Part shown: piece by piece, positions 34,517 to 46,500 of the stretch
Layout of the letters: each line of letters begins with the position of its first letter
Position numbering within the stretch: the first letter of the stretch is position 1
Source: Agelas oroides
Taxonomy: Eukaryota; Porifera; Demospongiae; Agelasida; Agelasidae
Length of the DNA: 64,000 nt
Assembly (NCBI GenBank): GCA_949130485.1
Contig: OX422195.1
Span: forward strand, 6,167,066 to 6,231,065
Reading direction: 5' to 3'
Program-made: the position numbers and the translations under genes
The notes under the pieces: model-generated
What the model saw: only the letters and a program-made list of their open reading frames with translations
What the model was told of the DNA's origin: nothing
Databases searched by the model: none

Positions 34517-37500
34517 GTATGGAAGCAACAAGTATAGGTCTGCTTTCTCTACTTCAAGATTTTGCCTGTTGTACGGGCAATGCACTCCAGGATGTAATTT
34601 AAAAAGATTCAGGTAATATAACACACAGGCTAGAGGAAGCAATGGACGTCCAACCTGAGCAAATATTACAAAGCCTTCTCAAGGGTAGAGACAAGTTGTC
34701 AAGGCAACAAGGTTCAGAGAATGCAAGTTAGGGCTACGTAGAAGGCTTGGATAGGTGAGAAGGGAGCCTGAAAGTCCAGATAGAAAGAGTTCTTGTCAGA
34801 TCTTCCAAATTGCAGGACCTGTGCATCAGAAGATTACAAATATAGTCACGTTGACAGCTAACTAACAAATGAACTAAAGTGGACTAGCCCGAGAAAGACA
34901 TTGAGCCATTTTTTTGATGAGCACATTGTAAAACAAGGTGTGTGATACGTTGCTGCTTTGACTGACCCAAGCCAGGAGATGTAAATAGTTCATTTATATC
35001 ACTGCAAAAACCACTCAGTTAAAATAACTCCTGAGTGGGTTACTCAGGTTTCAGGTTTCACTGAACTGGTGAGTACTATGAAGAGAATTCACAAACATAT
35101 CACAATCCATCATCCCCCTCACACTTCCATTAGCTTGCAAAGTGCTACTACAGACGCTTGTCTGTGGTAGCTCTTTGCTTCTTAATAAAGCCTGATAGAA
35201 TTGTGAGAGGATGATGGATGGTGATTACAGTGTTTAAATTTTCTTCATAGTATATACTCACCAGTTCAATTAACTTGAAACTTGAGTAACCACTCTGTGA
35301 GGTTACTTTAACCAAGTAGTTTTTGCAGTGTATATAGCTTAGCAAAATACGTGAAAATACTACTCAGAGCTTAAAATCTAAATTGCAGCTGAATGGTGGT
35401 GTGTTTTTTAGTAGTTCGAGGGGCTTATTAGCTCACTGTTATGCCTTAATCATAGTAGTTTTCTGTGGCTCCATGTTCTGGATTTGCTTGCCTCACAACA
35501 CCCACTTGTATTGTTTTTCACATCACATCTTGATTTATCAACCACAGAATTGCCATCCCAACTGCAGAGCTCCTCTCAGATGTTGAGTGTAGAGGTATGT
35601 TGGTAGCCTAGTTCAGGGCCATACCAAGCATAGAGTTAGGAGGGGCAGCTGCCTCCACAGAACTTGACTTAGCACTCATTGACTATTACTCTGTTACTGT
35701 TCGCTAGTCTCGCAAGCCAGATCAGCCAATCCCAGCGTGGATCACTTTCAGTATGCATGCGCTGTGTGTGATGCTGAAAGTGATTCATGCTGGGGTTGGT
35801 TGGATCTGGCTTGTGAGACTGCATGCTGACCAGGCAGAGTCTTTCATAGCCTTCTCCCCAGGCCCATTCGTTTGGTGTAGGCCCTAGGTGGAGAAGTTCC
35901 AGTAGCTCAGCAAGTGACGATGACAATGAGCTGCCTGATGAGCCTTTTCTCAAGAAGCTCTGTGTGTATTTCTGTATGCCTCAGAATGCACCAGAATGCA
36001 CTCAGAACACCTAAAACTACTAAAATTTTTCTGGGGGAACACCCCCCCATACCCCCTTAGAGTGAAGGGCTGTCTTTGGTAGCCATGTTCTCTACTTCAG
36101 CTAATAAGTTTGCACTCCCTAGACGAAGAAAGTTATGTACGGCCCTGTAGTTCCAATGCCTCCACTTATTTAGTAGTTTGCATTTTTCCTTTTTGTGTAT
36201 AAGTTGGTTGATTTCCTTGACTTGGCTGATGTGTATTTCTCTCAGACTGAGCATTTGGAAGTTCCAAAGCAACGACCTGTTCCTATGCCAAGAACTCCAA
36301 AGGTACAAAGTAGTTTGATTGGAGCACAATTTAACCTGACTAGTTAGGTTGTATATGGCATTACATGAACTTATGCAATGACTGTTTGAAATTCGGTTAT
36401 GTGCATGTTACACCAGATCAGTTCAACCAAGTGCTGGGAAATTTGGCATATGTGACTTTGACACTGCTTGTGTCTGACTATGGTTTTCAAATATATTTAA
36501 GCACCCTTGAATTTTTCGGTTTAAAGGATTAAATTTTGGAGTGTTCAGGCCTTTCATTTAGCAGTATACAACAGAAAGGTGTTGGACATTTCAGATCTTG
36601 TACGCAATTTTTAGGTCACTATAAAGCTATGGTAAAGCGTAGCACTGAGCTCTCTGGTAATCTGTGAGCATATTGTGGTGCAGTATAATTTACTAGACAC
36701 TTTACATTTAGTTTGCCTAAAAACTTGTAGGAGATGTGCTCTACCACTTATCAGATAATGTACAGCATTTCTGCACCTCCCTATGGCTTTATTGGTACTT
36801 CAAATTTTTTGCTTACTACTACCCCTTTAGCTACTTTTGACAGGCTAGGTGGTATTCTTAATCTGCACATAACCTGCTACTGAAGAATCGTCTGACATTT
36901 GTGTACACTAAGATAGAAGGCTAATGTTGCACAGCGAGCGCTAGCTACCCACGGGACATCTTTCGTCCTCCGTTAGCCCAGCGACGATAAAGGGGCATGG
37001 TCAATAGCTCATGCTAAACGCGAAAATTAAAACCGCGAAAATTTCTTTAGAGAGGAAACAGGATTTTCACGGAAATTTGGACCAGCGAAAATTTCCCGCT
37101 ATACGGTATCTGATGCACCATGCCACATATGTCCTGACATGGATTTGTTCATAATTAACTATGTCACAAGTTTATATGGATTGTACGGGTATTTCAATAT
37201 TTGTGGTAACTAGAAAACACTGTATAATCAATATTTTTCTTACAGCCTGTCCCCCGACCAAGGAATGCACAGGTATGTGTATGCTAACATTACGTAAACT
37301 TCATTCAGCATATGACATTACATGTTCTAAATCCAGTCTCTTGATTTACAACCACCAAAAGTCCACAGATTTAAGATACTTAACTATACAATATTGATTG
37401 TGTGTTGTAAGTAAGAAAAGCTTTACCTTTACTTACCTGTGATACTATATGCTATGCTATTATCATTGCAGAGTGGTTCTTTGGCAATGCCCCCAATTCC

Positions 37501-40500
37501 TTCTCCAAGACGTGGAAGATCTCAACCAAAACCAAATGATGTAATTTTTGTGATGATCATTTTTTGGTGACATAATTACACGCAAGTGTGCATATTCTTA
37601 GGCCACTCCAGATTAATTGTTTGCTTCCAACCAACCAAAGCTTTTAAGAGTTCCCTGATAATTGTTATATATATATATACCATCTCAAGCACTATAGCAT
37701 GAAATGGTTAAAATATTTTTAGGGCTGGGAAATTTATATATGAATGCCTTAGTTTATACAATCATGTAGTAGGCTATTTGCTTGTGGTCATGTTAGGTCA
37801 AACAATTAACCAATTATGCACTCATGTTAGACGTGACTCTTTCATGACATGGCATAGAGTATGTGTGAGAAGGCCATGAATATGCATTCTGAGTCTTACT
37901 CTTTCCAAATAGTTGGTGGCTGCTGATAATTTGGATTTGTAGCTATCTGTCATTTTTTTGGCAGGATGATGAATCATATGAAGTTGGTTACAGAGCAAGA
38001 AGCAATGCAATGCTAGGTGTACCTAGGCCAAGAAGCATCACCGACTCAGTAAATGTAAGCAAAGTATATTTCTTGTTAGCTTGGTAGTTTTGTCCCCAAG
38101 CTACAAATAGAAGACATTAACCTTCGTGCTTAAGCTGTATAGGAAGTGGGAAATGCCCTAGTATCCTAATGATTAGTGCAATGTGGGTCAAAGTAATCTG
38201 TGTAGATGGCCACTGAGAATAGCTGCTGTCACACCACACACTCTCGAGCTGCTAATTTAGGTGATTGTTAGTGACACCAATGATAAGACTACCAACACAA
38301 TGCAATAGCTACGTACCCTACCCGGTCTCCAAGTTTGTGGTCCATCACACAAATGGTGGTTACTCATAACTTACAAACTTACCAAAAGTGGATAGTTACC
38401 ACACTAAACAAAATTTTCATCAATTGCTGAGTGCCTTAGTGTGAGGCTACTAATCTTGCAGTGTTGGTTCTCAGTTGGCAGGGTTTGGCTTACATAATTA
38501 CACACTAGTATCCATCACACAAATGTCCATCATGCTTAGAATATACAAACATACATCACACTCAGGAATGCAAACATTTATCACGCTTAGGAATGCAATT
38601 TGTCCCCAGCGCTGTAGCAGCGCTAGCATTTTCATTGATTCATATGTGGGTCAGCAGAGTGCAGCCAGCACACGCCATCGCCAACAAGCGAAGGCAGAGA
38701 GCTAGACACAGTGGAGCGAAAAATAGAGAAGTTGAGTCTGAAGGGCCAGCAGAGCACAGTCAACACTTTGCAACACTGGGTAGTGGATGCAAGTATAGTC
38801 ATTGTGCTGAACTTTGTTAGCAACTGGCTGGGAAGTGCAGCAAGGTAAAGCAGAAGTTATTTGCGCTATAATCATTCTCAAAACTTTGTTTGCAATTCAA
38901 GAGCCATTAACTCCTCAAGATGGCTAGGTCTACTGTACTTCTACCCTTACATAAGTTTATATTTGTAACAGCAACTGTTGTTCATATGTAACAGGCATAA
39001 TATATGCACAAAAAAAAACAGCATAAACATGCTGCTGTCTGTGTGACAGGGGACCACCCAGGTTGGGGCCAGCAGAGGTGGCCAATATCTAGTCATTTGA
39101 TTTATTACATCCCAAGATACAAATTAAAATTGAGGAATACGGAATTAATGGCCATACATGTGCATGAAAAAATGAGGAAGCGATGGACATTTAATCTGAA
39201 TAGATATTGGGGCGTCTCTAATCGCTGGAATGGAATATGGAATGGAACGGTAGAATGGAAAATGGAATGGAACAGTGAAAGTACATAGTTACAGCTAACT
39301 CATGTAACTGACGCTGCTCAGTCTAGGTTGAACTACCTAGTGTATCTCTAGGGCTGTTATCTCACTGCAGAAGCTTTATGAACAAGTACAGCATTGCCCA
39401 CCGTCATGCTTCATTATCCTAGCATGGTACCGTAACTACCGTTGCTGGCTCATCATCAGATGCTTTGTTATTCTAGTCTTGCAAGCCTGACTCTCGAACG
39501 AAAAACAAGGGTCTGGCTTCACAAGACCATACTTATAGTCTTCGTAGACAAACTTGAATGTGCTTGATGGGAGAAATTAGTGCTCGATCCTCAGTTTCTT
39601 CGCTTCAGTCTTGTCTGTGCACCTCAATCCTCGGTCACACAACCTTAGTAGCAGCCTTCCTTTACACAGTAGTAAGCGTGACTCCTATGTATGGCACTGT
39701 AGCTGGTCTCCGGGGACTCCGAGTTCTGACCGTGATACCAGACAAGGAAGAATGCTGCTAACATGCACTGGACTTGCTCATACAGCCTCTGCACGGTGAG
39801 ATAAGAGCCCTAGACACATAGTAGCTAGCTCAATCTAGACTGAGAAGCATCAGTTACACGAGTTAGCTGTAACTATGTATATTCACCGTTCCATTCCATT
39901 TTCCATTCCACCGTTCCATTCCACCGTTCCATTCCATTTTCCATTCCACCATTCCATTCCACCGTTCCATTCCATATTCCATTCCAGCGATTAGAGACAC
40001 CCTAGATATTGGTTAGTGCCATGGTGCACCTACCCCAGGAATGAAACTCTTCATTCATTAACAAATGTGGGAAAGTGGTGCTAAATGACAAAACTATAAA
40101 ACAATTTAACCATAAAACATATTAATTAATTAATTAACTCATTTCTATATTTATTTGTTTGTTTGTTTTTCTGTTTGTTTGTTTGTTTGTTTGTTTACCT
40201 ATCTATCTACCTATCTATTATTTGTGTGTTTATTTGTTTGTGTATCTATCCATCTATTTATCTATTTATTTACTCATTGTAATAGCTTCAGTCATTCTTG
40301 TGCTAGAAAAAAAAAAACTGGCCATAGACAATTTGTCTACTTAGTGACTTGCCTGTCTGGCACTTCAGTGATGCTTTCCAGCAACACTAATGCTCCTGTT
40401 ACTCATGAAACTGCTAGAAAATGAGTGGTGTGCCTCATAAAGGCCTTTGATTAATTCTAGAGCAGACTTTTAACATGTCAATTTCTACACTTTTAGTGAG

Positions 40501-43500
40501 TGGCCAGTTTGTTTTGGGTCATCCTATGTACATATGGAGTACTACTGTACTTCAGGATATGAATAATCTTCTGATAGGAACTCAAGTTAGTACCTTAATC
40601 TTACAAAGTAGATCAAACCAAGCCCGGCCTGGATTGCTTTCAATAATCATCCTGGATTGGGAGTCCATGCTGGGTCAGTTTTCCAAAACTAGTCACTAGG
40701 TAACAGAGTTATATACGTAGTTGGAAGTTATTACTTTTGGTTTCTCTCACAAATGGAAGCATCTCATAACAAACCAACTTGCCAAAACCAGAGGGTTACC
40801 ACAAAAAAATTAACATGTTGGCCAATATGGCTACAAGTTGGTGTGCACCCAGTTCCAAGAGCATGAAACACTTCATCTAGTGCTCAAGAAGGGAATCATC
40901 ATGACCATTTTGCTTAACAATAAGTATGAAAAGAGAAGAGCAGATTATTAGTGATATACCAACAGTGCTGTCTAGCCAAGTAAATACGGCACTTCTTGAA
41001 CATAAAGTGTGAATAACATGATTAGCCATTAGAAGAAGAAAGATATACAGTGTTGCATAATGCATGAACTGCATTATTCTGACACAGGTGGCTTTACTTT
41101 TACTTACTAACCACTCTGTCTAGTTGCAGGAATATCATAAGCAGGTATTCTTGTCGACTCCCCTTCTCTATTTTGTCAGGTACTTTTGCATGCCAAAATG
41201 AACTTTCACTTCAGAGGTAGATGGTGCATGGTAACAGCCTGCCAACACTATAGTTTTATTGCAAGAAAGCTGCAATACTCCTCCAATACCAAAGTGCCAT
41301 TCTCTGCTGGCCTCATGCAACACAAGGAACTTTTTTGTTGAATAAAACATGGCTAGATTCAAGAGAAAATATACTGTATGTGATAAGCACATCTCACTCA
41401 CCAGTATTTAGCATATGGCTTAGTTGCTGCCGCATTCAGTAAGTACAGGCATCTATTTACAAGACTGTGTTTCACTCTCAGGGTGAAGTTAAGCCCTCAA
41501 TAAGGAGCCCCTCTCCAGAGGAATATACTCCAACAAGCAGGGAAGATGATTTGGAAAGTGAACCAGAGGGGGGATTTGTATATGATGACCCACAAACCCT
41601 CTCACTTCCACCGGAGTTGCCTGCCATGACCAGTAACCCCCAGCCTTTGCAAGATGCTCATCCTGTCTGGGCTGTATCCAGGGAAGAAGTAGAGCTGTTG
41701 GATGATGAGCTTGGCAAGGGTGCATGGGGTATTGTGACAAAGGCATGGTTTCGGGGTGACATTGTAGCAGCCAAACGTATCCATGAAGCATTGAGTCAAG
41801 ACAACCCAGAGTTTCTCTACAAGGCTGTCCGAAAGGAGTTGGACATTGCTTCCAATCTCCGTCATCCAAACCTGGTCCTCTTTCTTGGAGCTGTCATTGA
41901 AGGGAAGCTCAGTGAGTTCATCATTCTGAATGAGCTCATGGATAACAGTCTCCGGAATTTTCTAGCTGAGGGGCAGCTCTCCAGGTCACAAATCAAGTCT
42001 TTCAGCATTGACATTGCACGAGCTCTTAACTACCTCCATTCTTGCAAACCCAAGCCACTCATACATCGAGATGTCAGCAGTGCAAATGTATTGCTACAAC
42101 GTTTCAGCCCAGATTACTGGAAAGCCAAACTCTCCGACTATGGAAGTCTTAAGGCCATTAATCTGGCCTGTACACTATCTCCTGGCAATCCCGTCTATGC
42201 TGCACCAGAAGCCATGCATGTGGGAAAACAGTCCTGCAAGATGGATACCTACAGCTTTGGTGTTCTTCTCATCGAAATGCTCAGCCGCCAGCTACCAATA
42301 CTACAGCTGCGGCCAAAGTTGCTCCAGGAGATTGAGTGGCAAGAGATGCATATGCTGATTGAGACGTGCATTCGAGCATATCCTGATGAACGTCCAGAAA
42401 TGCAGCAGATCATTAGTTCACTGGAGGTATGTGTACATTACCTTAGCTACCGTAAACTTGGGATAATAAGCACTGTTCCTATTTTCAAATTAGCAGCCAA
42501 ACTGGGTGCTTCTTTACATAGAGAACTTATGGTAACATGTTACCTGGCAGCTATGATATCTTTGGGGCCAATAGTTGTTAATCCTATGTTTGTAGAATCG
42601 CAAAAACCAGAGGTACTGTCAGCGATCAAATTTATCACACCAACTTTTGGTTTAGTTCTTGGAACTTCCTGAGAGGTCTTTGCCAATTTATTGAGAGGTC
42701 AACAACAACAGCAAAAACTTCAATCCACAAACAAAAAAAAATTCCTTACTCCTTCTCTCATTTTCTACTGCAATCATGTACTGTTACCGATGTCAGATGT
42801 GGCTTATTTTCCTACGATGTGACATTATTCATTGGTTATGCATATGTTGGTTATTATCTCATGCCAATGGCTCACTTTTAAAACCAGATATAAAAGCTGG
42901 CTGTTACACCACCCAGAAAGCAAAGTTGAATCAGCAACCAAACTCCCATTTGGGTGATAATGAGTACCATTGAGGTGCCTATTTATGTATGGATGCTTGT
43001 AAACATGTAGTTTATGTAATCCAAATAGGTGTTAGGGTACTCAGTCTATAAAAATGTAAAAAAGCAGGGTGTAAGCACAACCTACTTTAGCTTTGAAAAA
43101 TTGGTGGTAATTTTCCAGTAACAATTACTTCATTTAATAATTCAAAGTAACTTCTTATTTTGCAGCACTTGGCAGAGAAGCGTCCAGTTCGGCAGGTATT
43201 TCACATTAGTTCTGACACTATATACCAGTATCCATACATGACTTTGTTGACATTTTCTCATTCTTGCTATGACCTAGCTTATCAGCAACTATGTGGAGAT
43301 GTAAGTTATCTTTCTCTTCATGCAATACTACCTATAGCCCCATATTTAGCTATACTTTCATGGTTGTTCTGGCATACAGGAGATGGTTTGTTCCTTCAAT
43401 AGCACGGATTGAAGCTGAAAACAAGCTAGCAACTGAGGTTGGTAGGATAAGACTCACTTTTTCTCTCAGCACAACTTCAGTTTGTGCTTCACTCTGCATT

Positions 43501-46500
43501 TTAGGGGAAGGAGGGAAACTTTCTAGTGAGACGTTCGACTACAAAGGGCTGCAAGTACTCACTGTCTGTTTTGTAAGTTTCATATTGGCCCTATCCCTAA
43601 ATAAAGATACTAGCAGCTAGCCTCATTCTCAGATTTGCAGGTACAGAGTCTGGGAACAAGGCTAACCAAATGTTGTAGACTTTCAAGTTAGCACATGTAT
43701 GAACCAACTTTGGAGCTGAAAGCTTGCTCTGTACAGGAGTTACCCTTGCCCTCAAGCCCACCTGGTTGGAGAGCAACCTGGAGCAAAACAATTGCAAGAA
43801 GAAATGTTGCATTACGTAAAGCAAGGCTTTCAACCCCTAACTCTGAGGTTTTCATTGTGTTATATTTATCTGTTGGAATTCTTGCATTGCCTTAACAGTC
43901 ATAATGACAGAGTGTTGCACTATCGCATCTGGCAGAGCCAGAGTGGTGAATTCTACATTGATGACAATGTCCATTTCCAATCCCTTGAAGAGATGATCGA
44001 GTTCTACAAGAAATCTCAAGCAGGTTCATTTTATGACCTTTATTATGTGCTGCAAATGTGGATATTTCATGACATGTATTCTGTTTCATATAACAGGACT
44101 CTGTACCAAATTGTGTGAATACATACCAGGAAGCCTAATTCACCAGTCTTCACTTACTGGTAAGACTGACGTGTCTGCAATGCTTATCAATGTCAGATGC
44201 TATGCTTATGCTTATACCTTAGACAAATTATGGGAAATCCCTAAAGCAGAATTGACTTGTGGATCAGAGATTGGAAAGGGGCAGTGTGGGGTGAGTGGTT
44301 TGATCTCAACATAATTTATATGGGCTTGGAGCCTAACTATTCACAGTCATGGTTGAGCATTTCAAAAAGCTTTAGGCCTAATGTATAGTGCATGAAATTC
44401 AAGGAATCATATCTCCCAATGTTATTCTTAGTTACCCGCATGCATGCTCTAGAGGTAGTGTTGTACCTATGATTACTAAGAAGCATTCTCCAGGTATCTG
44501 AGATTCATGCAGCTGAGCGTACGTATTTCTAGCTGCAGTCAGTTGTCACCAGTGAAAGTGGCATTGAAGGCCAAAATGCATAATACTCTCCTTGCATGTT
44601 GCACATATTTTCTTAGCTAGTAGTTATTCCGAGCTTTGTGCTGTAAACATGATAATATACTTACATGGTGCGGTAGCTAGTAGCTATTCCGAGCTTTGTG
44701 CTGTAAACATGATAATATACTTCATACATGGTGCGGTAGCTAGTAGCTATTTCGAGCTTTGTGCTGTAAACATGATAATATAGGTGCGGTAGCTAGTAGC
44801 TATTCCGAGCTTTGTGCTGTAAACATGATAATATACTTACATGGTGCGGTAGCTAGTAGCTATTCCGAGCTTTGTGCTGTAAACATGATAATATATGGTG
44901 CGGTGTTTACACTTGTCCCTCTGCAGTATGTGGTGGCTGGAGTGTGGAAGGGATTTGGTGTTGCTATCAGAGTAACCAAACAGGATATTCTGGATGAAAC
45001 TGGGCTGCAGTTCATTGGAGATGCTATTGATATTTTGAAGTGAGTTCAAAGATGCTTTTATCTACTATGCAAGACAAACATAATACCATTAATGCCATGA
45101 AAGACGAATTGTACTGTAATATTCGCAACTTTTATTTTCCAACTTGCCTTTCTCCAAGGTGTGGATTCTATAGATATATGGTAGCCTCTGATGTATGCAG
45201 TTATCAGTTGTGAACTATTACTGTGTTAGCTTGAATGCCAATGTAAGTGAAGCAAACTTGCGTATCGCTTGCAGTAGATCTGTCCTGTACTGCAAGTAGT
45301 GAGAAGATCAAGGGTGGATTTGGGTGGGGAGAGGGTGCTAGAGGGGTCTGCAGCTCCTCCTTCTTATAAGTTCCCTCTGGTAAGCACGGCCTATATTGAT
45401 CACCAATGAAACTATTAGAGATAGCATCTCATAGATGTTTGAGTACCATTCTCCGGTAGTTTGACTAGTATCCAAGTTCAGAAATAGCTTTTCAAGGCCT
45501 TTCAAAGAGAATTTTTTTGTGCTTTGTGCGGGAGTATCCATCAACGTTTGAGTACCATGGAATCAAGGGGTGCTTTGACAAATTATGGGCATTCAAACAC
45601 CATTTTTGAAGAGGATACAAGTTCAGAAATAGCAATTCCAAAGCTTTCATATTTTTGGGGGGTTTCCTTCAACTGCCTCCCCCCATGTGCCGTATAGCGG
45701 CATGCCTAGGCAAGCACCATCACACTAGCCTCCCCACTCCTCTTGTGCAATTCTAGATCTGTCCCTGAGAAACTTTTGTCTAAGTAAATCAACATGGATT
45801 GGGGCTTTTCTAGCAGGTGGAGGATAGCACAATTAGTATCTGGTGGAACAAGTTGAGCAATATCTGCTTGTAGATAAGCCAAGAAGTCAAACTATGTGTG
45901 AAAGATGATTCAGAAGTTGGTCCACAAGAGTCTTCCTGCATTCCTGTATTCAAAGTCATATGTTCATGGCTGATTTTCCATCACAACAGCTGTCAGTAGA
46001 CAAAAGTTAGTTGTATATACAGTGCATCCTCGGTTATCCGAACACCTTTGGTTATGGCACACTTGGGAAGTGTTCAGATAAGTGAATTTGTTCAGATAAG
46101 TGAAATTCATCCAAAAATTAATAGTAAACATCACATTATATTGTGATGATGCTAGCTTTAAAAAAAAAATTCTCCACAGTCAGGATAGAGCAAACAACAT
46201 TGGCCTGGTAACAAGCATGGCTTTCTCACTCTGTTGCTGGCCCAAACCAAAAATACAGTGCTCATCTAGCTTCGGCTGCACACCGATCTTCAAGCGTCTT
46301 TTTCTTCATGCCCATGTCGGCCATTTTCTTTGAGAATCTTTCAGGATTTGCAACTATAGTCGATCATCTACTTCCATAGCACTCCGTATAGGATCTGTAG
46401 CCATGAGCTTGCAAATATCCAGCTTCTCTTCGATAATCAATACATTTTCGGCACTCCGCGTTGGAAAACGCAAGATTTCGCAATCGCCTCAACCCCGTAA

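Larger units (their letters stand above)
35548..38054 (+). other. proline/basic linker after kinase 1 (five small exons)
   Basis: Residues 271-367. A low-complexity linker with repeated short proline/basic motifs (KQRPVPMPRTPK, PVPRPRNAQ, MPPIPSPRRGRSQPK), each ending at an exon border. These resemble SH3-binding PxxP motifs. The last exon contains DDESYEVGYRARS, two tyrosines in acidic or neutral context that could be phosphorylated. Small phase-0 exons (57, 27, 69, 90 nt) could be skipped without breaking the frame, so alternative splicing of docking motifs is plausible. Confidence 0.6.

Noticed and set aside
40155-40424. Hydrophobic membrane-protein-like open frame (FVCLFVCLF)
   Set aside because: It comes from a TTTG/CTAT simple repeat within the kinase-gene intron.
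45320-45720. Tandem gene or coding repeat (two agttcagaaatagc blocks)
   Set aside because: The two similar blocks share a few phrases but have no frame; best seen as eroded repeat in the intron between exons 23 and 24.
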